Source of the DNA: Clostridium arbusti SL206
GTDB lineage: Bacteria; Bacillota; Clostridia; Clostridiales; Clostridiaceae
Reading direction: 5' to 3'
DNA length: 47,225 nucleotides
Assembly (NCBI RefSeq): GCF_000246895.1
Contig: NZ_BAEV01000018.1
Span: forward strand, 1 to 47,225
Shown one piece after another: positions 17,929 to 27,731 of the stretch (position 1 is its first letter; the number at the start of each line of letters is the position of its first letter). The notes beneath the pieces were generated by a model, which saw only the letters and a list, made by a program, of their open reading frames with translations, made no database searches and was not told where the DNA came from. A program made the position numbers and the translations under genes.

Positions 17929-19146
17929 CTATTGCCTTAATATTTCAATTGTAGGATTTATCATCACTTTTTTTGCCGTATTTATTATTTCATCCTTAGT
18001 TATATTTAAAGTATTATAACCAGTTAAACTAAATAAATCAAAATTATCATTCATAATTTTATTTGTTGTCAGTGCCTTTGCAAGCTCTATAGCCTTTTCA
18101 AGTTCAAGTTCTCTTCTGAGTTTAACACTTTTTATAATACTGTCTATATTATCCTTTGAAAATTCACTTTCAAAACAATCTATATTAGATATAAGTCTAT
18201 TTATTATTTCAATTGCCTTATTTACATTATGCACAGAAGTTCCCATACAAATATTCAATAGTTTAATTCCCTTTTCATTTTTTATAATACTAAATACATC
18301 GTATGCTAAACCAGCTTTAGTCCTTATATTGTCATATAAAATGCTGCTAGTACCTCTTCCAAATTTATAATTGAATATATTAAGGACAGCAAGTTCTCTA
18401 TCAGTAAGTCTCTCTATTGGAAAACAATACTGTATTTTTGCTCCTTCTATTCCAGCTTTATTTCTTACAAAAAGGCCTTTAGAGTTTTCTTCATAGTCTA
18501 TATCCTTAATTTTAGTTTTATTATTTTCCCAATGCGCCATGTAGCTTTTAACTATATCTAATACTTCATTATATTCCAATGAAGAAACCACACTTATAAC
18601 ACAATTATCTGGATTATAATATTTATTATAAAAACCCTCTATATCCTTTAATGAAAAGCTTCTTATAATCTCTTTTTCTCCAATTATACAGGTTTTAATT
18701 CTTCTATGTTTAAAAGCACTATTTAATAATTCGTCTTCACATAATTGAAAACTATCATCCTTCCATTCCTTTAATTCTTCACAAATTACATCTATTTCTT
18801 CTTTAAAACCTTCTTCTTTAAAAGAAGGTGATTTTATTATATCAGAATATACCTCAAAGCCTATATTGAAATCTTCTGATAAGGTTGTTCCATAATATAT
18901 TGAATAGGGGAAATTGGTCATGGCATTGCTAAAACCAAATATTTCATCGCATACTTTATTTATTTCAAATTCACTTCTCTTATGGGTACCTTTAAAAACC
19001 ATATGTTCTACCACATGGGCAATTCCCATTTCATCTTCACTTTCCATTAACGCTCCTGCATTAAAACCTATACAGAAGGAAGTTATTTGTCCTACCCTAT
19101 GTTCATATATCATAGTTATACCATTTTTAAACTTATAAGTCTTCAT
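17929..19146 (-). CDS. M16 family zinc peptidase (insulinase/processing-peptidase like)
   Basis: A 405-residue protein with the inverted zinc motif HVVEH (in MGIAHVVEHMVFKGT) and the distal glutamate in the ICEELKEWKDD helix about 76 residues later. The second, inactive-type domain holds the RNKAGIEGAKIQYCFPI region and the GRGTSSILYDNIRTKAGLAYDV block typical of M16B. No signal peptide is visible, so it is probably cytoplasmic, like the YmxG/YmfH group in Firmicutes. ATG at 19146 follows TAGGTGGTGA. A short hairpin (19184-19196, cacccc/ggggtg) lies in its leader. The substrate is unknown. Confidence 0.9.
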   Translation of the reverse strand: MKTYKFKNGITMIYEHRVGQITSFCIGFNAGALMESEDEMGIAHVVEHMVFKGTHKRSEFEINKVCDEIFGFSNAMTNFPYSIYYGTTLSEDFNIGFEVYSDIIKSPSFKEEGFKEEIDVICEELKEWKDDSFQLCEDELLNSAFKHRRIKTCIIGEKEIIRSFSLKDIEGFYNKYYNPDNCVISVVSSLEYNEVLDIVKSYMAHWENNKTKIKDIDYEENSKGLFVRNKAGIEGAKIQYCFPIERLTDRELAVLNIFNYKFGRGTSSILYDNIRTKAGLAYDVFSIIKNEKGIKLLNICMGTSVHNVNKAIEIINRLISNIDCFESEFSKDNIDSIIKSVKLRRELELEKAIELAKALTTNKIMNDNFDLFSLTGYNTLNITKDEIINTAKKVMINPTIEILRQ

Positions 19147-19220
19147 AATATCACCACCTAATAATATTTTCTGGAAAAAATTACACCCCAGGGGTGCAAA
19201 ATTTTCTCTTGTTTAAAAAG

Positions 19221-19254
19221 ATAAAATCTCGAGAAATAGATCTCGAGATTTTAT
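19221..19254 (-). terminator. Terminator after the KimA-type gene
   Basis: A 13-bp perfect stem ataaaatctcgag/ctcgagattttat with an 8-nt loop abuts the stop codon at 19255. The minus strand continues with ctttttaaac. Confidence 0.85.
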
Positions 19255-21093
19255 TTATTCATCTATTATATAAGGTATAGTTGTCAATGCAATATTTCTT
19301 CTGTTTAAGAGTGCACTTTTTACAAAGAGTGAAGTTTGGTTGTGAAGAGCATGGTGCCACCATTTTTTAACCACGAACTGAGGCATTACAACTGTTATAG
19401 TATCATTAGGACCCATAACAAACTCTTCTGATTCTATAAACTTAACTAAAGGTCCGAGTAAACTTCTATAAGGTGACCTCTTTATTGTCAATGGAATACC
19501 AACATTGTATTCTTCCCATCTCTTTTTTAGTTTGTCCGTTGATTCTTCATCTACCGATACATGGAAAATAATAATATCTTCTGTTAAAGATCTTGCATAA
19601 TTAAGTGCCTTTAAAAAAGATTTATTAAGGGTATCTATTGGCACAATAATATAGTTTCTATTTGCACCATATATCATTTTTTTAGGCTTAATATCAAGAG
19701 GTAGTCTAAGTGAATCTGCTACTTTATTATAATGCTTTTTAATTCTCATCATTATAAACACCAATATAGGTATCAATAAACATACTATCCAAGCGCCATG
19801 TACAAATTTGGTAACACCTATAACTATAGCTGTAATACAGGTTATTACTGCACCAAATCCACTAATAAAAGCCTTATGCTTCCAATTTCCCTGTTTCCCT
19901 CTGACAAATCTCATAAACATTCCAAACTGAGAAAGAGTAAAAGATATGAAAACACCTACAGCATATAATGGTAGTAGATAGTGATTTTCACCTTTAAAAT
20001 GTATAAGTAATATACTTGCTGCTACAGCTAAAAATAAAATACCATTTGAAAAACTTAATCTTTTTCCTCTTTTACATAGTTGTCTTGGTGCATATCCATC
20101 TTTAGATATTATAGATAATAAAAGTGGAAAATCCGCATAGGAAGTATTTGCTGCCATAATAAGTATTAGTGCTGTAGTTGCCTGAATAACGTAAAACATT
20201 ATACCATTTCCAAATACCTGTAAAGCAATTTGTGATACAACTGTTCTATCAAGGCTTGGAACAGCTTGATACATTGTTGCAAGATAAGATATACCTGCAA
20301 ATAATACAAATGCAATGCATCCTAGTATAAGTAATACCTTTTTGGCATTTTTCTGCGATGGTTCCTCAAAGTTAGGAATACCATCGCTTACAGCTTCTAC
20401 TCCTGTTACAGCTGTACATCCACCTGCAAAGGCCTTTAAAAATACAAAGAAAGTAATTTGTCCACTAAAATCAGGTAAGACTTCTAGTGGTTTTGGAACA
20501 TATCCAAATACTTTTACTCTTACAATACCAACTACTATCATAACAATCATACTTATAATAAAAAGATAGGTAGGTATTCCAAAGAGTTTTGCAGAATCCT
20601 TAAGCCCACGAAGATTACCAATGGTCATTATTACCACAATTATAAGACATATAATCAATTTATAGTGTAAAAGTTCTGGTATAGCCGAAGTAATAGCTCC
20701 TGCACCAGCAGATACACTTACTGCTACAGTCAAAACATAGTCTATACAAAGAGCTGAACCTGCAATGAGCCCTGGTGTCACTCCTATGTTATCTTTAGCA
20801 ACTATATAGGAACCGCCACCCTTTGGATAACTATCTATAGTCTGTCTATAAGAAAACATAAGTATAAACAAAAGCAATACTATTAACAAGGCTACATACA
20901 GCATGTTTTTAAACGCCATAATTCCAATAGCTGGAACAAGTATCCAAAGTATTTCCTCTCCAGCATAAGCTACTGAAGAAATAGCATCACTTGAAAGTAT
21001 AGGTAGACCCCAAAAAACATTAAATTTTTCAGATTTTAATTCTTCTGTTTTTAAGGATTTACCTAACAAAACATTTCTTATCTTATCAAACAT
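19255..21093 (-). CDS. kimA: KimA-type potassium transporter (APC superfamily)
   Basis: A 612-residue membrane protein that strongly resembles Bacillus subtilis KimA (YdaO), a proton-coupled K+ importer that is controlled by c-di-AMP in Bacillus. Shared blocks are LSSDAISSVAYAGEEIL at the first helix, SYRQTIDSYPKGGGSYIV, IAGSALCIDYVLTVAVS, AFAGGCTAVTGVEAVSDGIP and LPLYAVGVFISFTLSQFGM. About 12 helices cover residues 30-460. The cytoplasmic C-terminal domain (about 470-612) has the HVSVDEESTDKLKKRWEEYN stretch of the family. ATG at 21093 follows AGAGGTGA. I saw no c-di-AMP (ydaO) riboswitch in the 181-base gap upstream. Related APC proteins move amino acids, so the substrate is inferred by resemblance. 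Confidence 0.85.
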   Translation of the reverse strand: MFDKIRNVLLGKSLKTEELKSEKFNVFWGLPILSSDAISSVAYAGEEILWILVPAIGIMAFKNMLYVALLIVLLLFILMFSYRQTIDSYPKGGGSYIVAKDNIGVTPGLIAGSALCIDYVLTVAVSVSAGAGAITSAIPELLHYKLIICLIIVVIMTIGNLRGLKDSAKLFGIPTYLFIISMIVMIVVGIVRVKVFGYVPKPLEVLPDFSGQITFFVFLKAFAGGCTAVTGVEAVSDGIPNFEEPSQKNAKKVLLILGCIAFVLFAGISYLATMYQAVPSLDRTVVSQIALQVFGNGIMFYVIQATTALILIMAANTSYADFPLLLSIISKDGYAPRQLCKRGKRLSFSNGILFLAVAASILLIHFKGENHYLLPLYAVGVFISFTLSQFGMFMRFVRGKQGNWKHKAFISGFGAVITCITAIVIGVTKFVHGAWIVCLLIPILVFIMMRIKKHYNKVADSLRLPLDIKPKKMIYGANRNYIIVPIDTLNKSFLKALNYARSLTEDIIIFHVSVDEESTDKLKKRWEEYNVGIPLTIKRSPYRSLLGPLVKFIESEEFVMGPNDTITVVMPQFVVKKWWHHALHNQTSLFVKSALLNRRNIALTTIPYIIDE

Positions 21094-21274
21094 TTTTTCA
21101 CCTCTAGCTGAAACTATTAGTCATCTCTATACTTTAATATAAAATAACTTCTATTGATTATATCTTACAAATTACATTTATTAAAATTGTCTTTAATAAC
21201 AAATTTCATCTAAATAAGCAATTAGGACAAGTTATCCCTATATACCATAATATTTCATCCACTAGCTCTTATTT

Positions 21275-21844
21275 TCACTGTTTTATGCTTTTTTCCACAA
21301 ATTTTAATAACATCTCTTCTCTTAAATTATCTGCCTCTTGATGTTTCCCTAATCTTTCCACTAGTTTCAGTGCAAAATATAATGCAGTAGCAGGTCCTCT
21401 GCTAGTAATTATATTTTTATCTTCTACTACTATATCTTCTACATAAGTACAGTATTTTAACTCCTCTTTAAAACTTGGGTAAGAGGTCATCTTATTTCCA
21501 CTGCAAATATCCGCTTCCTTTAAAACAATAGGTGCAGCACAAATTGCTGAAACTATTTTATTGTTTTTATAGAAGTCTTTTACTATATCTATAACTTTTT
21601 CATTTTCTTTAAGATTCTTTGCTCCAGGCATGCCACCAGGAAGAACTATGGCATCATATTCATCTCTATGAATTTCATCTATAACCTTGTCACATTTAAC
21701 TTCAATATGGTGTGCTCCTTTAACATAAATACCACCTAAGGAACACATATCACAATTAATATTTACTCTTCTAAGTACATCAACTACAGTAAGTGCTTCT
21801 ATTTCCTCAAAACCATCTGCAATAAATAATAAAACATTAATCAT
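21275..21844 (-). CDS. DJ-1/PfpI family protein
   Basis: A 189-residue class I glutamine-amidotransferase-fold protein of the DJ-1 group. The nucleophile-elbow cysteine is in VSAICAAPIVL near residue 100, with the conserved Glu in the GFEEIEALTVVDVLRR segment near residue 15 and LPGGMPGAKNL in between. The C-terminal TSRGPATALYFALKLVE helix matches DJ-1 proteins. Members act as glyoxalase/deglycase-like or redox-stress proteins; the exact role here is unknown. ATG at 21844 follows AAAGGAG. R1 copy 3 lies 25 nt upstream, between it and parC. Confidence 0.9.
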   Translation of the reverse strand: MINVLLFIADGFEEIEALTVVDVLRRVNINCDMCSLGGIYVKGAHHIEVKCDKVIDEIHRDEYDAIVLPGGMPGAKNLKENEKVIDIVKDFYKNNKIVSAICAAPIVLKEADICSGNKMTSYPSFKEELKYCTYVEDIVVEDKNIITSRGPATALYFALKLVERLGKHQEADNLREEMLLKFVEKSIKQ

Positions 21845-21868
21845 TCACTAACATCTCCTTTTAATCTT

Positions 21869-22030
21869 TAGGCACATTCAAATAAATAACTAGTCAGTAT
21901 GCTAGTCTATTTTGAATCCTACTACGTCAACAGAACCCTCAGATAGCTCACTATCTAAAGAACCTATTTCCTTGTAGGCTTCAAAATATACGTCGCATCT
22001 TTGACTTACTATTTATTTTCATATGCCTTA
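21869..22030. repeat. R1 repeat, full-length copy 3, overlapping the parC 3' end
   Basis: Full R1 with arms tattttgaatcctac/gtaggcttcaaaata (one mismatch) and central hairpin agatag-ctca-ctatct. Bases 21981-22030 are read on the minus strand as the last 16 or so codons of parC, including its TGA. The left end is 25 nt before the DJ-1 start codon. Confidence 0.93.
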
Positions 22031-24896
22031 TTTCTTTTATATAGTCATCTATAGGTAAGATCATAATATTTTTACCTCTTCCTGCTCTATTTTGGAGTTT
22101 AAAGTCCTGAATAGGAATAAGTTTGCTATCTTTGTTTTTAGATTTTACAGCAACACATTTGTATTCTTCACTGCACAGAAAACCATATATAACCTGATCC
22201 TCTTCATCTAAACTTATTCCAGTAACACCAGAAGCAATTTTACCCATATAATTTAAATTTTTAGAGGAAAATCTTATCCCCATACCTCTTAGAGTTATAA
22301 TTATAATATCATTATCCTTTTCTTTACTTAAAAATTCAATATTTACAAGAGTATCTTCTCCTCTAAATTTATAGGCTATAGTGCTTATATTCTCAACTTT
22401 AAACTCTCCAATTGCAGTTTTCTTTATCAGCCCATTTTTTGTAAAGAAATATACATCTATAGCCTCGTTAAAGTTTTTTACAGAAATTACATTTAATATC
22501 TTTTCAGCTTTATCATCAAATTCCTCATTAATCTTGGATATATTCATATCCTCACTATTAATATTTTCAAGTAAAAAAGCTGGTATATATAGAATTTTAC
22601 CTTTATTCGTAAAAAATAAGATTGTACTTGCTGAGTCTGTATTACATTCTTTTAGGTTAGAACTACCTCTAGCCTTACTATCTATTTTAATAAGTCCTGT
22701 GTCACTTACGCTTACTTTAAAATTTCTAAAAGTATGCTGATCAGTAAATTGTATATTTGTTATATTATCTTTATTTGAAAGATTAAAAAGCTTAGTACCA
22801 AAACTATTTCTTTCTGATTCTTCAAGTATTGGCTCTTCTATAGTGAACTTAAAGTCCAGTTCAGTTTTAACCTTTAAGAATTTTTCTTCTCTATTTTTCT
22901 CCACTAATTCAGAGAATATAAGTTTCTCATTAGCCTTCATTTTTAATGCCATGATTTTAGAGTAATTTGAATTAAATTTATCTAAGGCTGTTTTCTTCAT
23001 GGAACCTCTATTAGTAATAAAAATCATATCCTTTTGGGAATTAATATTCTCTATAGAAAATGCATTTATAATATGCTCTTTATCTAAATCTAATCCCCTT
23101 ATAAGTGAATCCAGCCTTTCACCTTTTTCTTTCCATTTATGTTCAGGTATAGCATTCCCTTTTAGCTGATACATATTACCTTTATCGGTAAATATCATAG
23201 TTGTATGCTTTGTATTTGATTCAAAGAGAAATTTGTTATAATCTCCCTCTCTGTATTCTATATCCTCTACATTAGTATTTGATCTAGCGTAGGTTTTTTG
23301 AGCTATTCTCTTTATATAGCCTTCTTTTGATATAGTAACTACAATATCCTCTACCACAATGAGCTCTTCTAAATCAATTTTTGCTTCTTCCTCATTGTGG
23401 ATTATCTCTGTTCGTCTATCATCACCATATTTTTCTCGAACTTCTTTTAATTCATTTTTTATAACCTTTAATAACTCTTTTTCATTTTCAAGTATATTCT
23501 TAAGTTTTTTAATGATCTTTTCAAGTTGTTTATATTCCTTTTCAAAGATCTTTATTTCAAGACCAGTAAGTCTGTATAGCATAAGTTCTACTATAGCTTG
23601 TGCTTGGTCTTCTGTAAATTTATATTCTCTTACTAAATTATCTATAGAATCTTTTTTAGACTTTGATGCTCTTATAGTTGCAATTATTTGATCTAGTATA
23701 TCTATAGCTTTAATAAATCCCTGTACTATATGAAATCTCTTTTCTGCTATTTGTAATTCTTTTTTAGTTCTTCTCTTAATTACATCCTTTTGATGTTCAA
23801 CATAATATGTAAGAATAGCTTTAAGCCCCATAGTAAGCGGCTTTCCACCAGCAAGAGCAACCATATTAAAACTTACATTGCACTGCAATTCTGTCTTTTT
23901 AAAAAGATATTTCTGTACTTTTTCAATATCTTTTATTTCCATGGTTTTCTTAAACTCTATAACTGCTCTTATTCCAGTTCTATCGGATTCATCTCTAATA
24001 TCTACAATTCCCTCTAGTACCTTCTGATGTTTTTTATCTCCTGTCATTTCAGAAATGGTTTCTAAAATCTTAGCCTTATTTCTTCTATAGGGAAATTCAG
24101 TTATAACGATGCCATACCTTCCATTCTCCAGTTGTTCTATATTTGTTTTAGATCTTAATGCAACCTTTCCTTCCCCAGATTCATAAGCGGATAAGAGAGA
24201 CTGCTCTCCAATTAGAATTCCTCCCGTTGGTAAATCAGGTCCCTTTATGTGCCCCATAAGATCTCTTGTAGTAACATCATTATTATCTATGTACATAAGT
24301 GTTGCATCTATAACCTCTCTTAAATTATGAGGTGGTATATTTGTAGCAAGACCAACAGCAATACCAAATGCTCCATTGACTAGAAGATTTGGATACCTAG
24401 CTGGTAATACTTCTGGTTCAAGCTCTGAGGCAGAGTAATTTTCCACCATATTTACTACATCTTTATCCATATCCTTAAGCATTTCCATAGCATTAGGGGT
24501 AAGTCTAGCTTCTGTGTAACGCATGGCAGCAGCATTATCACCATCTTGACTTCCCCAGTTTCCATGACCATCTATAAGTGGATATCTTGTAGTAAATTTT
24601 TGAGCAAGTATTACCATAGCATCATAAACAGAAGTATCTCCATGTGGATGATACTTTCCCAGTATGTCTCCTACTATTCTGGCAGATTTATAATAAGGCT
24701 TATCAGGAAATGCCTTCATCATATAAGCACCATATAAAATCCTTCTATGAACAGGTTTTAAACCATCCCTCACATCTGGAAGAGCTCTATCCCTTGCTAC
24801 TTCCACTGCATAGGGTAAATAATTGTCTGGCATAGCCTCTTCTAGGGGAACATTTATTATATTATTATCTCTTGGTATATTTATTTTTTTAACCAC
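21981..24896 (-). CDS. parC: Topoisomerase IV subunit A (ParC), C terminus supplied by R1
   Basis: A 971-residue type IIA topoisomerase A subunit that cuts and rejoins DNA and decatenates chromosomes with ParE. The active tyrosine is Y127 ([10 protein letters not shown]). The quinolone region reads [14 protein letters not shown], with T88 and D92 at the resistance positions, so no obvious resistance change. A coiled-coil gate segment spans about 430-500 and a beta-pinwheel C-terminal domain about 510-955. The canonical GyrA box is lacking, though QNRAGRG near the end is a degenerate blade motif. GTG at 24896 follows GGAGG, which overlaps the parE stop. The final residues ([15 protein letters not shown]) are encoded inside R1 copy 3, so the native end was probably replaced. 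Confidence 0.92.
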   Translation of the reverse strand: MVKKINIPRDNNIINVPLEEAMPDNYLPYAVEVARDRALPDVRDGLKPVHRRILYGAYMMKAFPDKPYYKSARIVGDILGKYHPHGDTSVYDAMVILAQKFTTRYPLIDGHGNWGSQDGDNAAAMRYTEARLTPNAMEMLKDMDKDVVNMVENYSASELEPEVLPARYPNLLVNGAFGIAVGLATNIPPHNLREVIDATLMYIDNNDVTTRDLMGHIKGPDLPTGGILIGEQSLLSAYESGEGKVALRSKTNIEQLENGRYGIVITEFPYRRNKAKILETISEMTGDKKHQKVLEGIVDIRDESDRTGIRAVIEFKKTMEIKDIEKVQKYLFKKTELQCNVSFNMVALAGGKPLTMGLKAILTYYVEHQKDVIKRRTKKELQIAEKRFHIVQGFIKAIDILDQIIATIRASKSKKDSIDNLVREYKFTEDQAQAIVELMLYRLTGLEIKIFEKEYKQLEKIIKKLKNILENEKELLKVIKNELKEVREKYGDDRRTEIIHNEEEAKIDLEELIVVEDIVVTISKEGYIKRIAQKTYARSNTNVEDIEYREGDYNKFLFESNTKHTTMIFTDKGNMYQLKGNAIPEHKWKEKGERLDSLIRGLDLDKEHIINAFSIENINSQKDMIFITNRGSMKKTALDKFNSNYSKIMALKMKANEKLIFSELVEKNREEKFLKVKTELDFKFTIEEPILEESERNSFGTKLFNLSNKDNITNIQFTDQHTFRNFKVSVSDTGLIKIDSKARGSSNLKECNTDSASTILFFTNKGKILYIPAFLLENINSEDMNISKINEEFDDKAEKILNVISVKNFNEAIDVYFFTKNGLIKKTAIGEFKVENISTIAYKFRGEDTLVNIEFLSKEKDNDIIIITLRGMGIRFSSKNLNYMGKIASGVTGISLDEEDQVIYGFLCSEEYKCVAVKSKNKDSKLIPIQDFKLQNRAGRGKNIMILPIDDYIKEIRHMKINSKSKMRRIF

Positions 24897-24913
24897 TTAA
24901 CTTGTAACCTCCA

Positions 24914-26869
24914 TTAGAATTCTGCGTATTTATACATATAATTTTTTCTAGGTTCCACTATATCTCCCATTAAAAGCGATACCATTTTTTCTGCTTTTGA
25001 AGCATCTGCGATAGTAACTCTTTGAAGTGTTCTAGTGGTTGGATTTAATGTAGTTTCCCAAAGCTGATCAGGATTCATTTCCCCAAGCCCTTTATACCTC
25101 TGTATTAAGGCACCTCTTCCTACCTGTTTTTTTGCTTCTGCTAAATCATCGTCAGAGTAAGCATACTTTACAACTTCTCCATTTTTATTCTGCTTATACA
25201 CTTTATAAAGTGGTGGCAAAGCAATGTATAGATGACCATTTGCAATAAGAGGTCTCATGTATCTATAAAGATATGTCATCCATAGAGTTCTTATATGGTA
25301 TCCATCCACATCTGCATCACTCATTATTATAATTTTATTATATTTAAGATAATCTTCCTTGTAATTATCTAATACTCCCGTTCCTACGGCAGCCGTAAAA
25401 ATTTTAAGTTCCTCACTAGCAAGTACATTTTCTAGCTTTTGTTTTTCTGTATTCATAATCTTACCCTTAGAAGGCATGATTGTTTGAAATCTTCTATCTC
25501 TGGCCTGCTTTGCACTTCCACCGGCAGAATCTCCCTCAACTATTATAAATTCAGTTACAGAAGAATCTCGTAGAGTACAAACTGCTACCTTCCCGGCTAG
25601 AGGAGCTGCACCTTTTCCAATTTTCTTTTTTTCTGCTTCATTTATCTTTTTTATCTTTTCTCTTCTTGCAAAAGCTTGCATTGCATTATTTATAATTGAT
25701 GCTGCCAACTCCTTGTTGTCTTCAATCCACTCTACAATCTTTGTATAGGCAAGGTCATTCATCATAGTATTTGCTTCACTATTTCCGAGCTTTGTCTTAG
25801 TTTGTCCCTCAAAAATTGGATTTGACAATTTTATTTTTATTATGGCTGTCATTCCTTCTCTTAAATCGTCCCCATCAAATTCCTTATCCTTTTCCTTTAT
25901 GAGGTTTAACTTTTTAGCTCCTTCTTTAAAAGCTCTTGTCATTCCCGTTTTAAAACCAGTTTCATGTGTTCCTGCTTCTGTAGTAGGAATATTATTTACA
26001 TAGCTCGCTATATATTCTGTAGTTGAATCCGTAAACTGCATGCATACTTCAGCTTGCATATATATTTTACTAATTTCCCTCTCTCCTTCAAAGATAATAG
26101 GATCTTTGTGAAGAGGGGTTTTACTTTCGTTTAAATAATCTATAAAATCTAGAAGTCCCCTTTCAGAATGATATACTTTACTAATAGGTTCTTCTTTTCT
26201 ATTATCTATTAATTCAAGTGTTATGCCCTTGTTTTGAAAAGCCAATTCCTGAAGTCTTTCATCTATTACCTCAAATTTGAAATCTGTAGAGGTAAATATT
26301 CTTTTATCAGGTTTAAATGTTACTGTGGTTCCCGTTTCCTTAGTATTTCCAGACATCTTAAGCTTTGTTACTGGTGTACCTGGCATATATTTATCAAGAG
26401 ATTTATCAAAGGCATATTCAAATCTTTGTTTATATATATGACCATTTTGACTAACTTTAACTTCAAGCCATTCTGAAAGAGCATTGACTACTGCTGCACC
26501 AACACCATGAAGTCCACCGGAAGTCTTGTAGTTCTTATTATCAAATTTACCTCCAGTATGAAGTTCTGTATACACCATTTCTACCCCTGATTTTTTCTTG
26601 ATAGGATGAATACCTGTAGGTATTCCTCTTCCATTATCAGAAATAGTTAAACTTTTATCTGAATTTAATATTATACTGGCCTTATTTCCGAAACCATTTG
26701 ATATCTCATCTATAGCATTATCAAGTATTTCCCAAATACAGTGGTGAAGTCCCTTAGTTCCAGTAGAACCTATATACATACCTGGTCTTATTCTTACTGG
26801 TTCTAGTTTTTCAAGAGACGTAAGGGATAATACATCATAATCTTGTTTTTCATTATTATCTAAAGTCAT
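24914..26869 (-). CDS. parE: Topoisomerase IV subunit B (ParE)
   Basis: About 651 residues. This ATPase subunit drives strand passage by the ParE2ParC2 enzyme. GHKL ATPase motifs: EILDNAIDEIS (N box), SDNGRGIPTGIHP, and GGLHGVGAAVVNALS. The transducer contains YKQRFEYA and KTKLGNSEA. The TOPRIM domain has EGDSAGGSAKQARDR and DADVDGYHI, and the C terminus has YKGLGEMNPDQLWETT. ATG at 26869 is favoured: GGAGG lies 8 nt upstream, inside the 15-nt extension to the ATG at 26884. It is the first gene of the parE-parC pair, with 17 nt between parE stop and parC start. A GyrB assignment is less likely because it pairs with a ParC-like A subunit. Confidence 0.92.
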   Translation of the reverse strand: MTLDNNEKQDYDVLSLTSLEKLEPVRIRPGMYIGSTGTKGLHHCIWEILDNAIDEISNGFGNKASIILNSDKSLTISDNGRGIPTGIHPIKKKSGVEMVYTELHTGGKFDNKNYKTSGGLHGVGAAVVNALSEWLEVKVSQNGHIYKQRFEYAFDKSLDKYMPGTPVTKLKMSGNTKETGTTVTFKPDKRIFTSTDFKFEVIDERLQELAFQNKGITLELIDNRKEEPISKVYHSERGLLDFIDYLNESKTPLHKDPIIFEGEREISKIYMQAEVCMQFTDSTTEYIASYVNNIPTTEAGTHETGFKTGMTRAFKEGAKKLNLIKEKDKEFDGDDLREGMTAIIKIKLSNPIFEGQTKTKLGNSEANTMMNDLAYTKIVEWIEDNKELAASIINNAMQAFARREKIKKINEAEKKKIGKGAAPLAGKVAVCTLRDSSVTEFIIVEGDSAGGSAKQARDRRFQTIMPSKGKIMNTEKQKLENVLASEELKIFTAAVGTGVLDNYKEDYLKYNKIIIMSDADVDGYHIRTLWMTYLYRYMRPLIANGHLYIALPPLYKVYKQNKNGEVVKYAYSDDDLAEAKKQVGRGALIQRYKGLGEMNPDQLWETTLNPTTRTLQRVTIADASKAEKMVSLLMGDIVEPRKNYMYKYAEF

Positions 26870-26922
26870 AAAAATTTCCTCCATTTTAGCAGATGTTGAT
26901 TATATACTAACCTTATGAATCT

Positions 26923-26968
26923 TAGGTACATTTAAATAAATAACTAATCAGTGTGCTAGTCTATTTTA
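26923..26968. repeat. R1 relic, left part only
   Basis: taggtacatttaaataaata, actaatcagtgtgctagtct and attttaa match the R1 left third with several substitutions. The remainder is absent. It lies 54 nt before the parE start. Confidence 0.75.
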
Positions 26969-27013
26969 ATAATTTTATCTTCTAAGGTAAAGTATTTCTT
27001 TACTAATAGTAAA

Positions 27014-27035
27014 AAAACCGAATACTTTCGGTTTT
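27014..27035 (-). terminator. Terminator of the small membrane-protein gene
   Basis: A 9-bp stem aaaaccgaa/ttcggtttt with loop tact, followed on the minus strand by seven consecutive T in all. It separates the 27.1-27.5 kb gene from parE. Confidence 0.88.
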
Positions 27036-27049
27036 CTTACTTTTTATAT

Positions 27050-27121
27050 TAAGGCATCTTCAAATAAATAACTAGTCAGTATACTAGTATATTTGACTTG
27101 TTATTTATTTTCATATGCCTA
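27050..27121. repeat. R1 repeat, short copy (72 bp)
   Basis: Left end taaggcatcttcaaataaat, hairpin actag/ctagt, then joined at tttga to the right block (gacttgttatttattttcatatgccta). The junction differs from that of the other short copies. It ends 3 nt from the stop of the downstream-facing gene. Confidence 0.9.
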
Positions 27122-27124
27122 AAT

Positions 27125-27508
27125 TTAAATTGATTTTTTATTAGCAGAAGGTAATATTGCACAAATTAACTTTATAATATGTTTAATAGTTTTGTCATTA
27201 ATACTACTTTTTAAATCTAAATTACCAATTAATTCTTTTGCAATTACCAGTGCCTTTTCTTCTTTTATATTATTATAGTCTGTTTTAAAATTTTCTTCAA
27301 CAAAAATTACAGCTTCACCTATAGCTCTAAGGATCTTTTTTATATTTTCTTCTGTAGCTTCATCCCCTTGTAGTGTTAAGAGAGTATAGGTTATACCATA
27401 ATAGTCTTCTTTGACTTTAGCATCCTTTTCTTTTAATAGATATACAAAATATGAAATTCCTAGAACTATAGCTACTAGTAATATATATTGCACTATTATT
27501 TCTAACAA
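27125..27508 (-). CDS. Small membrane-anchored protein, LL-H holin-like
   Basis: About 127 residues. One hydrophobic helix (IIVQYILLVAIVLGISYFVY) at the N terminus is followed by a charged helical region of about 100 residues (EKDAKVKEDYYG, then two helix pairs). This layout resembles the LL-H phage-holin family that is widespread in clostridial chromosomes, but no diagnostic motif is present, so function is unknown. TTG at 27508 is proposed as start because AAGGGGTGA lies 5 nt before it; the GTG at 27517 overlaps that site. No phage genes are nearby. Confidence 0.7.
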   Translation of the reverse strand: MLEIIVQYILLVAIVLGISYFVYLLKEKDAKVKEDYYGITYTLLTLQGDEATEENIKKILRAIGEAVIFVEENFKTDYNNIKEEKALVIAKELIGNLDLKSSINDKTIKHIIKLICAILPSANKKSI

Positions 27509-27602
27509 AGGAATCACCCCTTAAACAATTACATACATCTAATACTTATATATGCAACAGTTTTAGAACATGTACCTTTAATAGAATTATAAAGTATATT
27601 GC

Positions 27603-27618
27603 TAGGCATCTTCAAATA
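27603..27618. repeat. R1 relic, terminal repeat only
   Basis: taggcatcttcaaata is the R1 left end followed by unrelated sequence. It lies beside the ptsG terminator and 38 nt from a short R1 copy, so two insertions occurred in this gap or one was rearranged. Confidence 0.6.
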
Positions 27619-27626
27619 TTAAAAAT

Positions 27627-27657
27627 AATGCTCTCTAACCTTTTGTTAAAGAGCATT
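27627..27657 (-). terminator. Terminator of ptsG
   Basis: A 13-bp stem with one C-A mismatch (aatgctctctaac / gttaaagagcatt) and loop ctttt, then attatttttaatatt on the minus strand. A short R1 copy lies between it and the ptsG stop. Confidence 0.75.
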
Positions 27658-27716
27658 AGGCACATTCAAATAAATAACTAGTCAGTATGCTAGTCTATTT
27701 ATTCTCATATGCCTTA
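27656..27716. repeat. R1 repeat, short copy (61 bp)
   Basis: Left end taggcacattcaaataaata and hairpin actag/ctagt joined at tattt directly to attctcatatgcctta. It sits 16 nt past the ptsG stop, before its terminator, so it is probably in the ptsG 3' UTR. Confidence 0.88.
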
Positions 27717-27731
27717 TTTTATACTATCTTA

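Noticed and set aside
21094-21274. c-di-AMP (ydaO) riboswitch before the KimA-type gene
   Set aside because: The 181-base gap is AT-rich and lacks the long GC-rich conserved helices of that riboswitch.
21981-26869. gyrA-gyrB rather than parC-parE
   Set aside because: The A subunit lacks the canonical GyrA box at the start of its C-terminal domain; gyrase genes normally lie near the origin with recF, which is absent.
27125-27508. Prophage remnant because of the holin-like protein
   Set aside because: No other phage gene, integrase or attachment repeat is nearby; small proteins of this shape occur commonly in clostridial chromosomes.
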